Positions 35,801 through 46,621 of a stretch of DNA of 64,000 nucleotides are shown in pieces. The notes under the pieces are model-generated. The model made no database searches. It had not been told where the DNA came from and saw only the letters and a program-made list of their open reading frames with translations. The number at the start of each line of letters is the position of its first letter. Position 1 is the stretch's first letter. This DNA comes from Orychophragmus violaceus (lineage: Eukaryota; Streptophyta; Magnoliopsida; Brassicales; Brassicaceae), in the NCBI GenBank assembly GCA_030180135.1, contig CM058238.1, positions 45,535,765 through 45,599,764 of the forward strand, given 5' to 3'. Position numbers and translations under genes: made by a program.

Positions 35801-38800
35801 ATGTAAGACAACTATAAATAAGTTTTTGTATGCTCCTAAAGGTAGAATGAGAAGCATTTTATACAAGTTTATGTTCGTTTGTAACACACCTAAGTAACCC
35901 TTCTAAATGACTAGAAAGACACTTTGATCTTCTAAAATATTCTATGAGAATCCTAGACTAAACTTTTTAAACTAAACTTCTTGAAAGAAATGTGTCATGG
36001 ATTAGAGAATTTAGGTGATGTAGGACAACCATAAATAAGTTTTTGTATGCTCCTAAAGGTAGAATGAGAAGCATGTTGTTTTTGTTCGTTTGTAACACCA
36101 CTAAGTAACCCCTCTAAAAGACTAGAAAGAAACTTTGATCTTCAAAAAGATCCTATGAAAATCCTAAATAAAACTTTTTAACCAAAACCTCTTGAAACAT
36201 ATATGTCATGGATTGGTGAATTTCGGTGAGGTAAGACAACAATAAGTAAGTTTTTGTATGCTCCTAAAGGTAGAATGGGGAGCATTTTATACAAGTTTAT
36301 GTTCGTTTGTAACACCCCTAAGTAACCCTTCTAAGTGACTAGAAAGAAACTTTGATCTTCAAAAAGATCCTATGAAAATCCTAAATAAAACTTTTTAACA
36401 AAAACATCTTGAAACATATATGTTATGGATTGGAGAATTTAGGTGAGGTAGGACAACTATAAGCAAGTTTTTGTATGCTCCTAAAGGTAGAATGAGAAGC
36501 ATTTTATACAAGTTTATGTTCGTTTGTAACACACCTAAGTAACCCTTCTAAATGACTAGAAAGACACTTTGATATTCTAAAATGTCCTATGAGAATCCTA
36601 AACTAAACTTTTTAAACTAAACTTCTTGAAACAAATGTGTCATGGATTGGAGAATTTAGGTGATGTAGGACAACTATAAATAAGTTTTTGTATGCTCCTA
36701 AAGGTAGAATGGGAAGCATGTTGTTTTTGTTCGTTTGTAACACCACTAAGTAACCCCTCTAAAAGACTAGAAAGAAATTTTGATCTTCTAAAAGGTCCTA
36801 TGAGATCTTAAATAAAACTTTTTAACCAAAACCTCTTGAAATATATATGTCATGGATTGGTGAATTTCGGTGAGGTAAGACAACAATAAGTAAGTTTTTG
36901 TATGCTCCTAAAGGTAGAATGGGGAGCATTTTATACAAGTTTATGTTCGTTTGTAACACCCCTAAGTAACCCTTCTAAGTGACTAGAAAAAAACTTTGAT
37001 CTTCAAAAAGATCCTATGAGAATCCTAAATAAAACATTTTAACCAAAATATCTTGAAACATATATGTCATGGATTGGAGAATTTAGGTGAGGTAGAACAA
37101 CTATAAGTAAGTTTTTGTATGTTCCTAAAGGTAGAATTAGAACCATTTTATACAAGTTTATGTTCGTTTGTAACACCCCTAAGTAACCCTTCTAAGAGAC
37201 TAAAAAGAAACTTTGATCTTCAAAAAGTTCCTATGAGAATCCTAAATAAAACATTTTTACCAAAATATCTTGAAACATATATGTCATGGATTGGAGAATT
37301 TAGGTGAGGTAGGACAACAATAAGTAAGTTTTTGTATGCTCCTAAAGGTAGAATGAGAAGCATTTTATACAAGTTTATGTTCGTTTGTAACACACCTAAG
37401 TAACCCTTCTAAATGACTAGAAAGACACTTTGATCTTCTAAAATGTCCTATGAGAATCCTAAACTAAAATTTTTAAACTAAACTTCTTGAAACAAATGTG
37501 TCATGGATTGGAGAATTTAGGTGATGTAGGACATCTATAAATATGTTTTGTATGCTCCTAAAGGTAGAATGAGAAGCATGTTATTTTTGTTCGTTTGTAA
37601 CACCACTAAGTAACCCCTCTAAAAGACTAGAAAGAAATTTTGGTCTTCTAAAAGGTCCTATGAGACCCTAAATAAAACTTTTTAACCAAAACCTCTTGAA
37701 ACATATATGTCATGGATTGGTGAATTTCGGTGAGGTAAGACAACAATAAGTAAGTTTTTGTATGCTCCTAAAGGTAGAATGGGGAGCATTTTATACAAGT
37801 TTATGTTCGTTTGCAACACCCCTAAGTAACCCTTCTAAGTGACTAGAAAGAAACTTTGATCTTAAAAAGATCCTATGAGAATCCTAAATAAAACTTTTTA
37901 ACAAAAACATCTTGAAACATATATGTTATGGATTGGAGAATTTCGGTGAGGTAAGACAACAATAAGTAAATTTTTGTATGCTCCTAAAGGTAGAATTAGA
38001 AGCATTTTATACAAGTTTATGTTCGTTTGTAACACCCCTAATACCCTTCTAAGAGACTAGAAAGAAATTTTGATCTTTAAAAAGTTCCTATGAGAATCCT
38101 AAATAAAACATTTAAACAAAATATATTGAGAAATATATGTCATGGATTGGAGAATTTAGGTGAGGTAGGACAACTATAAGTAAGTTTTTGTATGCTCCTA
38201 AAGGTAGAATGAGAAGCATTTTATACAAGTTTATGTTCGTTTGTAACACACCTAAGTAACCCTTCTAAATGACTAGAAAGGCACTTTGATCTTGTAAAAT
38301 GTCCTATGAGAATCCTAAACTAAAATTTTTAAACTAAACTTCTTGAAACAAATGTGTCATGGATTGGAGAATTTAGGTGATGTAGGACAACTATAAATAA
38401 GTTTTTGTATGCTCCTAAAGGTAGAATGAGAAGCATGTTGTTTTTGTTCGTTTGTAACACCACTAAGTAACCCCTCTAAAAGACTAGAAAGAAATTTTGG
38501 TCTTCTAAAAGGTCATATGAGATCCTAAATAAAACTTTTTAACCAAAACCTCTTGAAACATATATGTCATGGATTGGTGAATTTTGGTGAGGTAAGACAA
38601 CTATAAGTAAGTTTTTGTATGCTCCTAAAGGTAGAATGGGAAGCAATTTATACAAGTTTATGTTCGTTTGTAACACACCTAAGTAACCCTTCTAAATGAC
38701 TAGAAAGACACTTTGATCTTCTAAAATGTCCTATGAGAATCCTAAACTAAACTTCTTAAACTAAACTTCTTGAAACAAATGTGTCATGGATTGGAGAATT

Positions 38801-39616
38801 TAGGTGATGTAGGACAACTATAAATAAGTTTTTGTATGCTCCTAAAGGTAGAATGAGAAGCATGTTGTTTTTGTTCGTTTGTAACACCACTAAGTAACCC
38901 CTCTAAAAGACTAGAAAGAAATTTTGATCTTCTAAAAGGTCCTATGAGATCCTAAATAAAACTTTTTAACCAAAACCTCTTGAAACATATATGTCATGGA
39001 TTGGTGAATTTCGGTGAGGTAAGACAACTATAAGTAAGTTTTTGTATGCTCCTAAAGGTAGAATGGGAAGCAATTTATACAAGTTTATGTTCGTTTGTAA
39101 CACACCTAAGTAACCCTTCTAAATGACTAGAAAGACACTTTGATCTTCTAAAATGTCCTATGAGAATCCTAAACTAAACTTCTTAAACTAAACTTCTTGA
39201 AACAAATGTGTCATGGATTGGAGAATTTAGGTGATGTAGGACAACTATAAATAAGTTTTTGTATGCTCCTAAAGGTAGAATGAGAAGCATGTTGTTTTTG
39301 TTCGTTTGTAACACCACTAAGTAACCCCTCTAAAAGACTAGAAAGAAATTTTGATCTTCTAAAAGGTCCTATGAGATCCTAAATAAAACTTTTTAACCAA
39401 AACCTCTTGAAACATATATGTCATGGATTGGTGAATTTCGGTGAGGTAAGACAACTATAAGTAAGTTTTTGTATGCTCCTAAAGGTAGAATGGGAAGCAA
39501 TTTATACAAGTTTATGTTCGTTTGTAACACACCTAAGTAACCCTTCTAAATGACTAGAAAGACACTTTGATCTTCTAAAATGTCCTATGAGAATCCTAAA
39601 CTAAACTTCTTAAACT
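32879..39616. repeat. Satellite array 2
   Basis: This continues array 1 across element A: 32879 onward matches 2706 onward at offset 30173, through at least 35080. A 1-bp T insertion in ACTTTTTTAACC (about 35095-35101) is private. An 8-monomer duplication (offset 1724/1723) is marked by identical variants at 33918 and 35642 and by GTATGTTCC at 35394 and 37117. It ends at the element B target duplication AAACT (39612-39616). Confidence 0.95.
38590..39611. repeat. 427-bp dimeric higher-order repeat, about 2.4 copies
   Basis: The rare variant GGGAAGCAATTTAT recurs at 38638, 39065 and 39492, exactly 427 bp apart. Each unit has one long-class monomer followed by one short-class monomer (GAAGCATGTTG at about 38859 and 39286). 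The third copy is cut by element B at 39617. Confidence 0.8.
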
Positions 39617-40044
39617 TATTGATCATGATTAGACAAATGTGTTAAGCTTGTGTATTATCACAAAATGCACAAGTCTTGCACATTTGATAATGTGCAAAGT
39701 TGGGGACTTCTGATCAAGACCTAAGGCGCCAACTAAGTGAATGCACAAGTCTCGGATGAACCAAGATGGAAGAGAGCCGTTAGGGTTTAAGAGAGAGAGC
39801 CGTTGGTTTTGTGGTCCCCCACTCTCTCTCTCTCCTCTGCCACGCCTCAGTCCTCTTTGTATTCTTGTGCATTTGTCTTTTACTTGTTTAGGTTAAACAT
39901 TGGCTGATGTATCCCATATAAAAGGCTATGTATGACCAGAAATGAAATAACAAGTTTTTGAGTCTCTTATTCTCTCCTCTCTCTTGCGCCACCATTGGGA
40001 CTCAAGAACCCTAATTCTATAATGTTCATACTCTAAATCTCTCA
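39617..40044 (+). repeat. 5' LTR of element B
   Basis: 428 bp, TATTGATCATGATTAG...ATCTCTCA. It includes the U3 word TGTGCAAAGTTGGGG (39691-39705), GGCGCC, two CCGTT motifs (39774-39784 and 39797-39807; antisense matches to the MSA consensus of 10/11 and 9/11) and a TATA box TATAAAA at 39917-39923. PBS TGGTATCAGAGC follows at 40045-40056. Confidence 0.95.
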
Positions 40045-40056
40045 TGGTATCAGAGC
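40045..40056 (+). promoter_or_regulatory. Primer-binding site of element B
   Basis: TGGTATCAGAGC directly after the LTR, matching initiator tRNA-Met. Confidence 0.94.
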
Positions 40057-40335
40057 ATTGATCTCTACTCTCTCAAATCTCTATCTTATTCTTCATTCTC
40101 TTGGTTACACATTCTCTCGGCTACAAACCCTAATCCTCTCTCTCTTCATTCTTCCGGTTCTACAAGCTTCTAAACCTCAATCTTTCTCTGTTTTTCACTC
40201 ATTCTCCTCATTACTCTCTGTTCCAAAACTGGAAACTTGCTCAGACCTCCTTTGTTTCTCGGTCCAAAACCCTAGACGCTTGCTTACTCTTCTCGGTCAT
40301 CCAAGGCTCTCATCTTCTCTATCCGGTTGTAAACA
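40057..40335 (+). other. Untranslated leader of element B
   Basis: A CT-rich leader related to that of A in patches (CTCTCTTCATTCTTCCGG) but clearly divergent elsewhere. The 103-residue ORF from 40058 is a leader artefact. Confidence 0.75.
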
Positions 40336-41426
40336 ATGGAAGACTCTTCTCATCTCAGCTCTATCTTGAGGCCTACTGCTGTTCCTGTTTTGCTCAAAGG
40401 AATCAACTACAGGACATGGCAAAGGACCATCAAGACTGCCATTTGTGGAAGAGGTTTGTGGGATCACATTTTGGAGGATAAAACTCCAACTGAAGAAGAT
40501 GAAGCTAAGAAGAAGGATGAAGAAACCAAGAAGGCAGAAGCTAAATGGTTTCAAGAAGATCAGCTTGTGCTTGGTTTTCTCCAAAACTCTCTTGACCCAT
40601 CAATCCTTGAAGCTTATTCTCATTGTGAGACAGCCAAGTCACTGTGGGATACTCTCAAGAAGATTTATGGAGATGTTTCAAATCTGAGCAGAGTATATGA
40701 GGTGAAGAAGGCCATAAATGAGCTGAAACAAGAAGACCATGACTTTACCAAGTATCTTGGGAAGTTCTCTTCAGCATGGTCTGAACTTGAGATGCTAAGG
40801 CCAAGCACTTTAAACCCCAAGGTTCTCATTGAGAGAAAGGAGCAAGACAAGATCTTTGGCCTTCTACTCAACTTGAATCCGGTTTACAATGATGCCATCA
40901 TGAAGATCCTAAGGGAGACTACACTTCCTGATTTTGAAGAGGTGTGCTCAAGGCTCCAAAAGGAAGAAGGAAACATTGGTTTGTTTGGAGGAAAGGGGGA
41001 GTTGGTGACTGCCAACAAAGCCGGCTTCAAACCTGAGGAGAAGAAGGCGCCATTTTGTGATCATTGCAAGAGGAAAGGCCACTCCAAGGATAAGTGTTGG
41101 GTCCTTCATCCCCACCTCAAACCAGACAAGTTCAAGAACTCAAGGGCAAATGCAAACATCTCACAAGAAGCTGTGAATGAACCAGCCTCCACTTCAGCTC
41201 AAGGAGGGGAGCTTGCACTCTACACAGCCACTGAGTATGTCAAGAAGAGTGACCTTGAGGATCTCATCAAGGCTTATGCCTCTAAACTCTCTGGTATCTC
41301 TTTATTCTCACATAAATTGCTTAGTAAAACTGATCATAAGTTGGTAGTAGATTCAGGAGCTTCTCATCATATGATTAGTAATGCTAAGTTGTTGGAGAAC
41401 ATTAAACCTGCCCTAGGAAGAGTAAC
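40336..41426 (+). pseudogene. gag-pol of element B, 5' part (Gag and protease)
   Basis: The ATG at 40336 aligns with the other family starts (MEDSSHLSS). It encodes about 364 residues: Gag with the CCHC knuckle CDHCKRKGH near 241-254 and protease with DSGAS near 339-343. C then inserts after GTAAC at 41422-41426. The frame reads 13 codons into the C LTR before a stop near 41466. Coding resumes at 47096. The interruption is a clean insertion with target duplication, with no frameshift or stop in the host element itself. Confidence 0.95.
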
Positions 41427-41895
41427 TATTGATCATGAGAAGATCAAATGTGCAAAGGCTGTGTAGTATCTAAAAATGCACAAGTCTTGCACATTTGATC
41501 ATGTGCATAATTGGGGACTTCTTCCTAAGAGTAAGAAGCGCCTTAACCTTATCATAATTCAAGTTTGGTGTAACCTAATGAAGAGAGATGACCGTTGGAA
41601 CATCCTAGAGAGAGAGATGACCGTTGGAGCATAAGAACAAGAAAGGAGGGGACCACATTCTCTCTCTCTTACCTGCGCATGTTCAGCAGGATCAGACCTT
41701 GTCCTATAGCTCATTTTGTCTTCATACTCCTTTAGGTTAAGCAACAATTGTATTGTCTCTCCTATATAAAGAATGTAACACCAAAGTAATAAGATAAGGG
41801 TTTTGGAATCTCTTATTCTCTCCTCTCTCTCTTTGCGGCTACAAAGCATCTCTAGAACCCTAATCTCTTTCAATGTTTATACTCTAAATCTATCA
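41427..41895 (+). repeat. 5' LTR of element C
   Basis: 469 bp, TATTGATCATGAGAAG...AATCTATCA. It is more diverged from the A, B and D LTRs than its coding region is. The U3 word is weakened to TGTGCATAATTGGGG (41502-41516). TATA box TATATAAA at 41763-41770. Confidence 0.95.
41589..41628 (-). promoter_or_regulatory. Two perfect MSA motifs in U3 of element C
   Basis: 41589-41599 and 41618-41628 both read TCCAACGGTCA on the minus strand, matching the plant mitosis-specific activator consensus YCYAACGGYYA at all 11 positions. They are 29 bp apart and about 140-175 bp upstream of the TATA box. The same pair recurs in the 3' LTR near 46784-46823. Confidence 0.65.
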
Positions 41896-41907
41896 TGGTA
41901 TCAGAGC
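41896..41907 (+). promoter_or_regulatory. Primer-binding site of element C
   Basis: TGGTATCAGAGC directly after the LTR, matching initiator tRNA-Met. Confidence 0.95.
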
Positions 41908-42218
41908 ATTGATCTATAGCTCTATTCTTTTGATTCTCACTCTCATTCTCACGGTTTCACTAATCTCTCGGTTACAAAACCCTAATACTCTCACTCTTCA
42001 TTCTCTCGGTTTCTACTGCTCATTCTCTCGGTTTCTACTGCTCTCATACTTCCATTCCTCTCTGTTCTAAACCTAAAGCTTGCTCTAAGCCTCAGTCTCT
42101 CGGTCCATTTAAGTTTCTTGGTCTTAAACCCTAGAAGCTCATCTCTCCTCTCGGTAACTTAAGGCGCCAACTCTTCTCAGTTATTCAAGCCGTCTCTCAC
42201 TCTCTTCAGTCATTCACA
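41908..42218 (+). other. Untranslated leader of element C
   Basis: A CT-rich leader with a short direct repeat (ATTCTCTCGGTTTCTACTGCTC twice, near 42000-42045). No convincing upstream ORF. Confidence 0.75.
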
Positions 42219-45200
42219 ATGGAAGATTCTGCTCATCTTAGCTCAAGCTTGAGGCCTACTGTTGTCCCTGTTGTGCTCAAAGGTATCAACTATAGGACAT
42301 GGCAAAGGACCATCAAGACTGCCATTTGTGGAAGAGGATTGTGGGATCACATCTTGGAGGATAAAACACCAACTGAAGAAGATGAAGCCAAGAAGAAGGA
42401 TGAGGAAACCAAGAAGGCAGAAGCAAAATGGTTTCAAGAAGATCAGCTTGTGCTTGGCTTTCTCCAAAACTCTCTTGACCCATCCATCCTTGAAGCTTAT
42501 TCTCATTGTGAGACAGCCAAGTCACTGTGGGATACTCTCAAGAAGATTTATGGAGATGTTTCAAATCTGAGCAGAGTTTATGAGGTGAAGAAGGCCATAA
42601 ATGAGCTGAAACAAGAAGACCATGACTTTACCAAGTATCTTGGGAAGTTCTCTTCAGCATGGTCTGAACTTGAAATGCTAAGGCCAAGTACTTTAAACCC
42701 TAAGGTTCTCATTGAGAGAAAGGAGCAAGACAAGATCTTTGGCCTTCTACTCAACTTGAATCCGGTTTATAATGATGCCATCATGAAGATCCTAAGGGAG
42801 ACTACACTTCCTGATTTTGAAGAGGTGTGCTCAAGGCTCCAAAAGGAAGAAGGAAACATTGGTTTGTTTGGAGGAAAGGGGGAGTTGGTGACTGCCAACA
42901 AAGCCGGCTTCAAACCTGAGGAGAAGAAGGCGCCATTTTGTGATCAATGCAAGAGGAAAGGCCACTCCAAGGATAAGTGTTGGATCCTCCATCCCCACCT
43001 CAAACCAGACAAGTTCAAGAACTCAAGGGCAAATGCAAACATCTCACAAGAAGCTGTGAATGAACCAGCCTCCACTTCAGCTCAAGGAGGGGAGCTTGCA
43101 CTCTACACAGCCACTGAGTATGTTAAGAAGAGTGACCTTGAGGACCTCATCAAGGCTTATGCCTCTAAACTCTCTGGTATCTCTTTATTCTCACATAAAT
43201 TGCTTAGTAAAACTGATCATAAGTTGGTAGTAGATTCAGGAGCTTCTCACCATATGATTAGTAATGCTAAGTTGTTGGAGAACATTAAACCTGCCCTAGG
43301 AAGAGTAACTATAGCTGATGGTCAAGGGATTCCAATAATAGGTACAGGAAAGTTGAGATTATTTAACAAGGAAAGTGATGCATTCTATGTTCCTAAGTTT
43401 AAGTCTAACTTGCTGTCGGTTAAAAGGATCACTAAAGACTTGAATTGCAATGTTATCTTTGGGCCTAATGAAGTTTGTTTTCAGGATATTAAGAATGGAA
43501 AGGTTATTGGAAGAGGTGGTACACAAGATGAGCTTTACCTCCTTGAAGACACTTCTCCAAACCACTCGGATACTTTAGCTTTTAAATCCTGTTTTTCTTT
43601 CAATCAAAATGTCCTATGGCATGCTAGACTAGGACATCCTCATGCTCGTGCTTTGAACTTAATGTTGCCTAATGTTAGCTTTGATCATTCAACTTGTGAA
43701 GCTTGTATTCTTGGCAAACATTGTAGAACTATCTTTCCTAAATCAACTACTATCTATGAACATTGCTTTGATCTTGTGCACTCTGATGTTTGGACTTCAC
43801 CTTGCCTGTCTAGAGATAGAAACAAGTATTTTGTGACCTTCATAGATGAAAAATCAAAATATACTTGGGTGACTTTGCTTCCATCTAAAGATAGGGTGTT
43901 TGATGCATTTTTGAATTTCCAAAACTATGTTACTAATCAGTTTAATGCCAAGATCAAAGTGTTTAGGTCAGATAATGGAGGAGAGTATACAAGCCAAAGA
44001 TTCAAAGCTCACTTGAACAAATGTGGGATCCTTCATCAAACAAGCTGTCCCCATACTCCCCAACAAAATGGTGTGGCTGAAAGGAAGAACAGACATCTCA
44101 TGGAAGTTGCTAGGTCCATGATGTTCCACACCAATGTTCCTAAGAGGTTTTGGGGAGATGCAGTGTTGGCAGCATGCTATCTCATCAACAGGATCCCAAC
44201 TAGAGTCCTTCAAGACATTTCACCATATGAGGTATTGAACAAAGCCAATCCATTTATTGAACACTTACGTGTGTTTGGTTGTGTTTGTTTTGTGTATATC
44301 TCAGGAGATCAAAGGAACAAGCTAGATGCTAAGAGCACAAAGTGTATGTTTCTTGGATACTCCACAACTCAGAAGGGCTACAAGTGTTTTGATCCAAGCA
44401 ACAACAGGACCTATGTTTCAAGGGATGTTAAGTTCATTGAGGGGCAGAGTTACTATGAGAAGAAGGATTGGGAAGGTTTGAAGGATCTCTCAAGATCACC
44501 TTCTGATTTGGCTACAAGTTTGAAGTACCTATTGGACCACTTGGGAAATGATACCCCACGGCCAAAGGAACCTGAAACAGAAACCCAAGAAGCTCAACAA
44601 GAGGATACTGAACCAGCAACACACACGCATGAACCGGCTGAAGCTCAAGAAGACACTTTACCTCAAGATCAGAACCAAGTGGACTTGGATATGAATGAGG
44701 ATGAGATGGTTTATCAAGAGGCAGTGGGTAATGAAGAGGTGGTTGATCAACAGGTTCAGCAACTCAGGAGAAGCACAAGGGAAAAGAAAGATCCATCAGA
44801 ATGGATGAAGACAAGAGTCTACTACAACAACCAAGCAGTAGCTCATCCTAGTCAGTCTACTTGTTCTATTGACTTGCTACCATCTAGTCACAAGGCCTTT
44901 CTTGGAAAGATTGAGCTAAACCAAGTTCCTAAGACTTATGAAGAGGCTGAAGGTATCAAGGTTTGGATGGATGCAGTAAAGGATGAGAAAGAAGCTATGG
45001 AGAGGAACCACACTTGGATTGTGGAGAAGCTGCCAAAAAGGAAGAAGACTGTTAGTTCTAAATGGGTCTTCACAATCAAGTATAAAAGCAATGGAGACAT
45101 AGAGAGGTACAAGGCAAGGCTAGTAGCAAGGGGGTTCACTCAAACCTATGGAGAAGACTATACGGATACCTTTGCACCAGTGGCTAAACTTCATACAGTG

Positions 45201-46469
45201 AGAGTCACATTGAGCTTAGCCACAAACCTCTCATGGAATCTATGGCAAATGGATGTGAAGAATGCTTTTCTACAAGGTGAACTTGAAGAAGAAGTGTATA
45301 TGACTCCACCACCAGGTTTGAAGCACTTGTGTAAAGATGGTGAAGTATTGAGGCTAAGAAGGGCAATTTATGGTCTGAAGCAATCACCAAGGGCATGGTA
45401 CCATAAGCTCAGTCACACTCTCATGGACCATGGGTTCAAGAAGTCTCAATCTGATCACACATTGTTCACACTTCAAAGTGCTCAAGGAGTGGTGGTGGTT
45501 TTGATCTATGTGGATGATTTGATTATCACAGGAAGTGATAATGATGGGATTCAATCCACAAAGGCCTACCTCAAGAGTTCCTTTGATATCAAAGACCTTG
45601 GTGAATTGAAGTATTTCTTGGGCATTGAAGTATGCAGATTCAATGATGGGTTGTTTCTGTCCCAAAGGAAGTATGTTAAGGACTTGTTGGCAGAAACAAG
45701 TATGCTTGATTGCAAGATTGCAAAGACTCCTCTTGAAGATGGCTACCAAGTCAATAGAAAGGGGGAGAAATCAGATGAAGTCGAGTTCAAGGATGTCTCA
45801 TTGTATAGGAGGCTGGTTGGGAAGCTTATCTACCTCACTCTCACAAGACCAGACTTGTGCTTTGCTGTGAATCAAGTTAGTCAACATATGCAATCACCCA
45901 CAGTGTATCATTGGAGTTTGATTGAGAGGATACTCAGATATCTCAAAGGATCAACTGACCAAGGCATTTGGATGGGTAAGAATGATAGCACAGAAATTGT
46001 TGGCTATTGTGATGCAGATTGGGCTGGTGACAAGAGTGATAGGAGATCAACAACCGGCTATTGCACCTTCATTGGAGGCAACTTGGTGACTTGGAAGACA
46101 AAGAAGCAGAAGGTGGTATCTTGTTCTAGTGCTGAAGCTGAGTATAGGGCTATGAGGAAGCTTGCAACCGAGTTAACATGGTTGAAGGCTTTGCTTAAGG
46201 ACTTTGGCATAGAGCAATCAAGTCCAATCACCTTCCATTGTGACAACCAGGCTGCTATTCACATTGCAACCAACTCAGTGTTTCATGAGAGGACAAAACA
46301 CATTGAGATTGATTGTCACAAGGTAAGGGAAAAGATTGAAGATGGAACCATTCTGCCTTGCTACACAAAGAGTGAAGATCAGCTTGCGGATATCTTCACT
46401 AAGGCTGCTAGTCTTAAGGTTTGCACCCATGTCTTTGGCAAACTAGGGCTAGTAGCTATTCATGATTAG
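42219..46469 (+). CDS. Gag-Pol polyprotein of copia element C, intact (1416 aa)
   Basis: A single open frame encodes the whole retrotransposon machinery. Visible in order: copia Gag (about 1-240) and a CCHC zinc knuckle C-X2-C-X4-H-X4-C at 241-254; aspartic protease DSGAS at 339-343; integrase HHCC finger (H468, H473, C493, C496) and catalytic triad D523, D585, E621 with the typical D-X35-E spacing; a variable acidic linker (about 775-845); reverse transcriptase with QMDVKNAFLQG near 1010 and YVDD near 1097-1100; RNase H with CDADW near 1264, SSAEAEY near 1305 and CDNQAA near 1341. Integrase preceding RT defines Ty1/copia. Length and motifs are complete, so activity is plausible. The start aligns with those of A, B and D. 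Confidence 0.97.
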   Translation: MEDSAHLSSSLRPTVVPVVLKGINYRTWQRTIKTAICGRGLWDHILEDKTPTEEDEAKKKDEETKKAEAKWFQEDQLVLGFLQNSLDPSILEAYSHCETAKSLWDTLKKIYGDVSNLSRVYEVKKAINELKQEDHDFTKYLGKFSSAWSELEMLRPSTLNPKVLIERKEQDKIFGLLLNLNPVYNDAIMKILRETTLPDFEEVCSRLQKEEGNIGLFGGKGELVTANKAGFKPEEKKAPFCDQCKRKGHSKDKCWILHPHLKPDKFKNSRANANISQEAVNEPASTSAQGGELALYTATEYVKKSDLEDLIKAYASKLSGISLFSHKLLSKTDHKLVVDSGASHHMISNAKLLENIKPALGRVTIADGQGIPIIGTGKLRLFNKESDAFYVPKFKSNLLSVKRITKDLNCNVIFGPNEVCFQDIKNGKVIGRGGTQDELYLLEDTSPNHSDTLAFKSCFSFNQNVLWHARLGHPHARALNLMLPNVSFDHSTCEACILGKHCRTIFPKSTTIYEHCFDLVHSDVWTSPCLSRDRNKYFVTFIDEKSKYTWVTLLPSKDRVFDAFLNFQNYVTNQFNAKIKVFRSDNGGEYTSQRFKAHLNKCGILHQTSCPHTPQQNGVAERKNRHLMEVARSMMFHTNVPKRFWGDAVLAACYLINRIPTRVLQDISPYEVLNKANPFIEHLRVFGCVCFVYISGDQRNKLDAKSTKCMFLGYSTTQKGYKCFDPSNNRTYVSRDVKFIEGQSYYEKKDWEGLKDLSRSPSDLATSLKYLLDHLGNDTPRPKEPETETQEAQQEDTEPATHTHEPAEAQEDTLPQDQNQVDLDMNEDEMVYQEAVGNEEVVDQQVQQLRRSTREKKDPSEWMKTRVYYNNQAVAHPSQSTCSIDLLPSSHKAFLGKIELNQVPKTYEEAEGIKVWMDAVKDEKEAMERNHTWIVEKLPKRKKTVSSKWVFTIKYKSNGDIERYKARLVARGFTQTYGEDYTDTFAPVAKLHTVRVTLSLATNLSWNLWQMDVKNAFLQGELEEEVYMTPPPGLKHLCKDGEVLRLRRAIYGLKQSPRAWYHKLSHTLMDHGFKKSQSDHTLFTLQSAQGVVVVLIYVDDLIITGSDNDGIQSTKAYLKSSFDIKDLGELKYFLGIEVCRFNDGLFLSQRKYVKDLLAETSMLDCKIAKTPLEDGYQVNRKGEKSDEVEFKDVSLYRRLVGKLIYLTLTRPDLCFAVNQVSQHMQSPTVYHWSLIERILRYLKGSTDQGIWMGKNDSTEIVGYCDADWAGDKSDRRSTTGYCTFIGGNLVTWKTKKQKVVSCSSAEAEYRAMRKLATELTWLKALLKDFGIEQSSPITFHCDNQAAIHIATNSVFHERTKHIEIDCHKVREKIEDGTILPCYTKSEDQLADIFTKAASLKVCTHVFGKLGLVAIHD

Positions 46470-46621
46470 AACTCTCCTGATTCATGAGCAGCATACTCTT
46501 TTTCCCTTGATGTGGTTTTGTCCCAAGTGGTTTTCCACATCAAGGTTTTTAATGAGGTGTTGCCATGATCATTCCAAGTTCAGTCTTTAGGGTGATTCCA
46601 AAGTCTGAACTTGAGGGGGAG
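46470..46621 (+). promoter_or_regulatory. 3' UTR of element C with two hairpins and PPT
   Basis: Hairpin 1: CCTTGATGTGG (46505-46515) with CCACATCAAGG (46535-46545), 11 perfect pairs, loop TTTTGTCCCAAGTGGTTTT. Hairpin 2: 46576-46588 with 46600-46612. PPT GAGGGGGAG at 46613-46621 starts directly after hairpin 2 and ends at the LTR. Confidence 0.85.
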
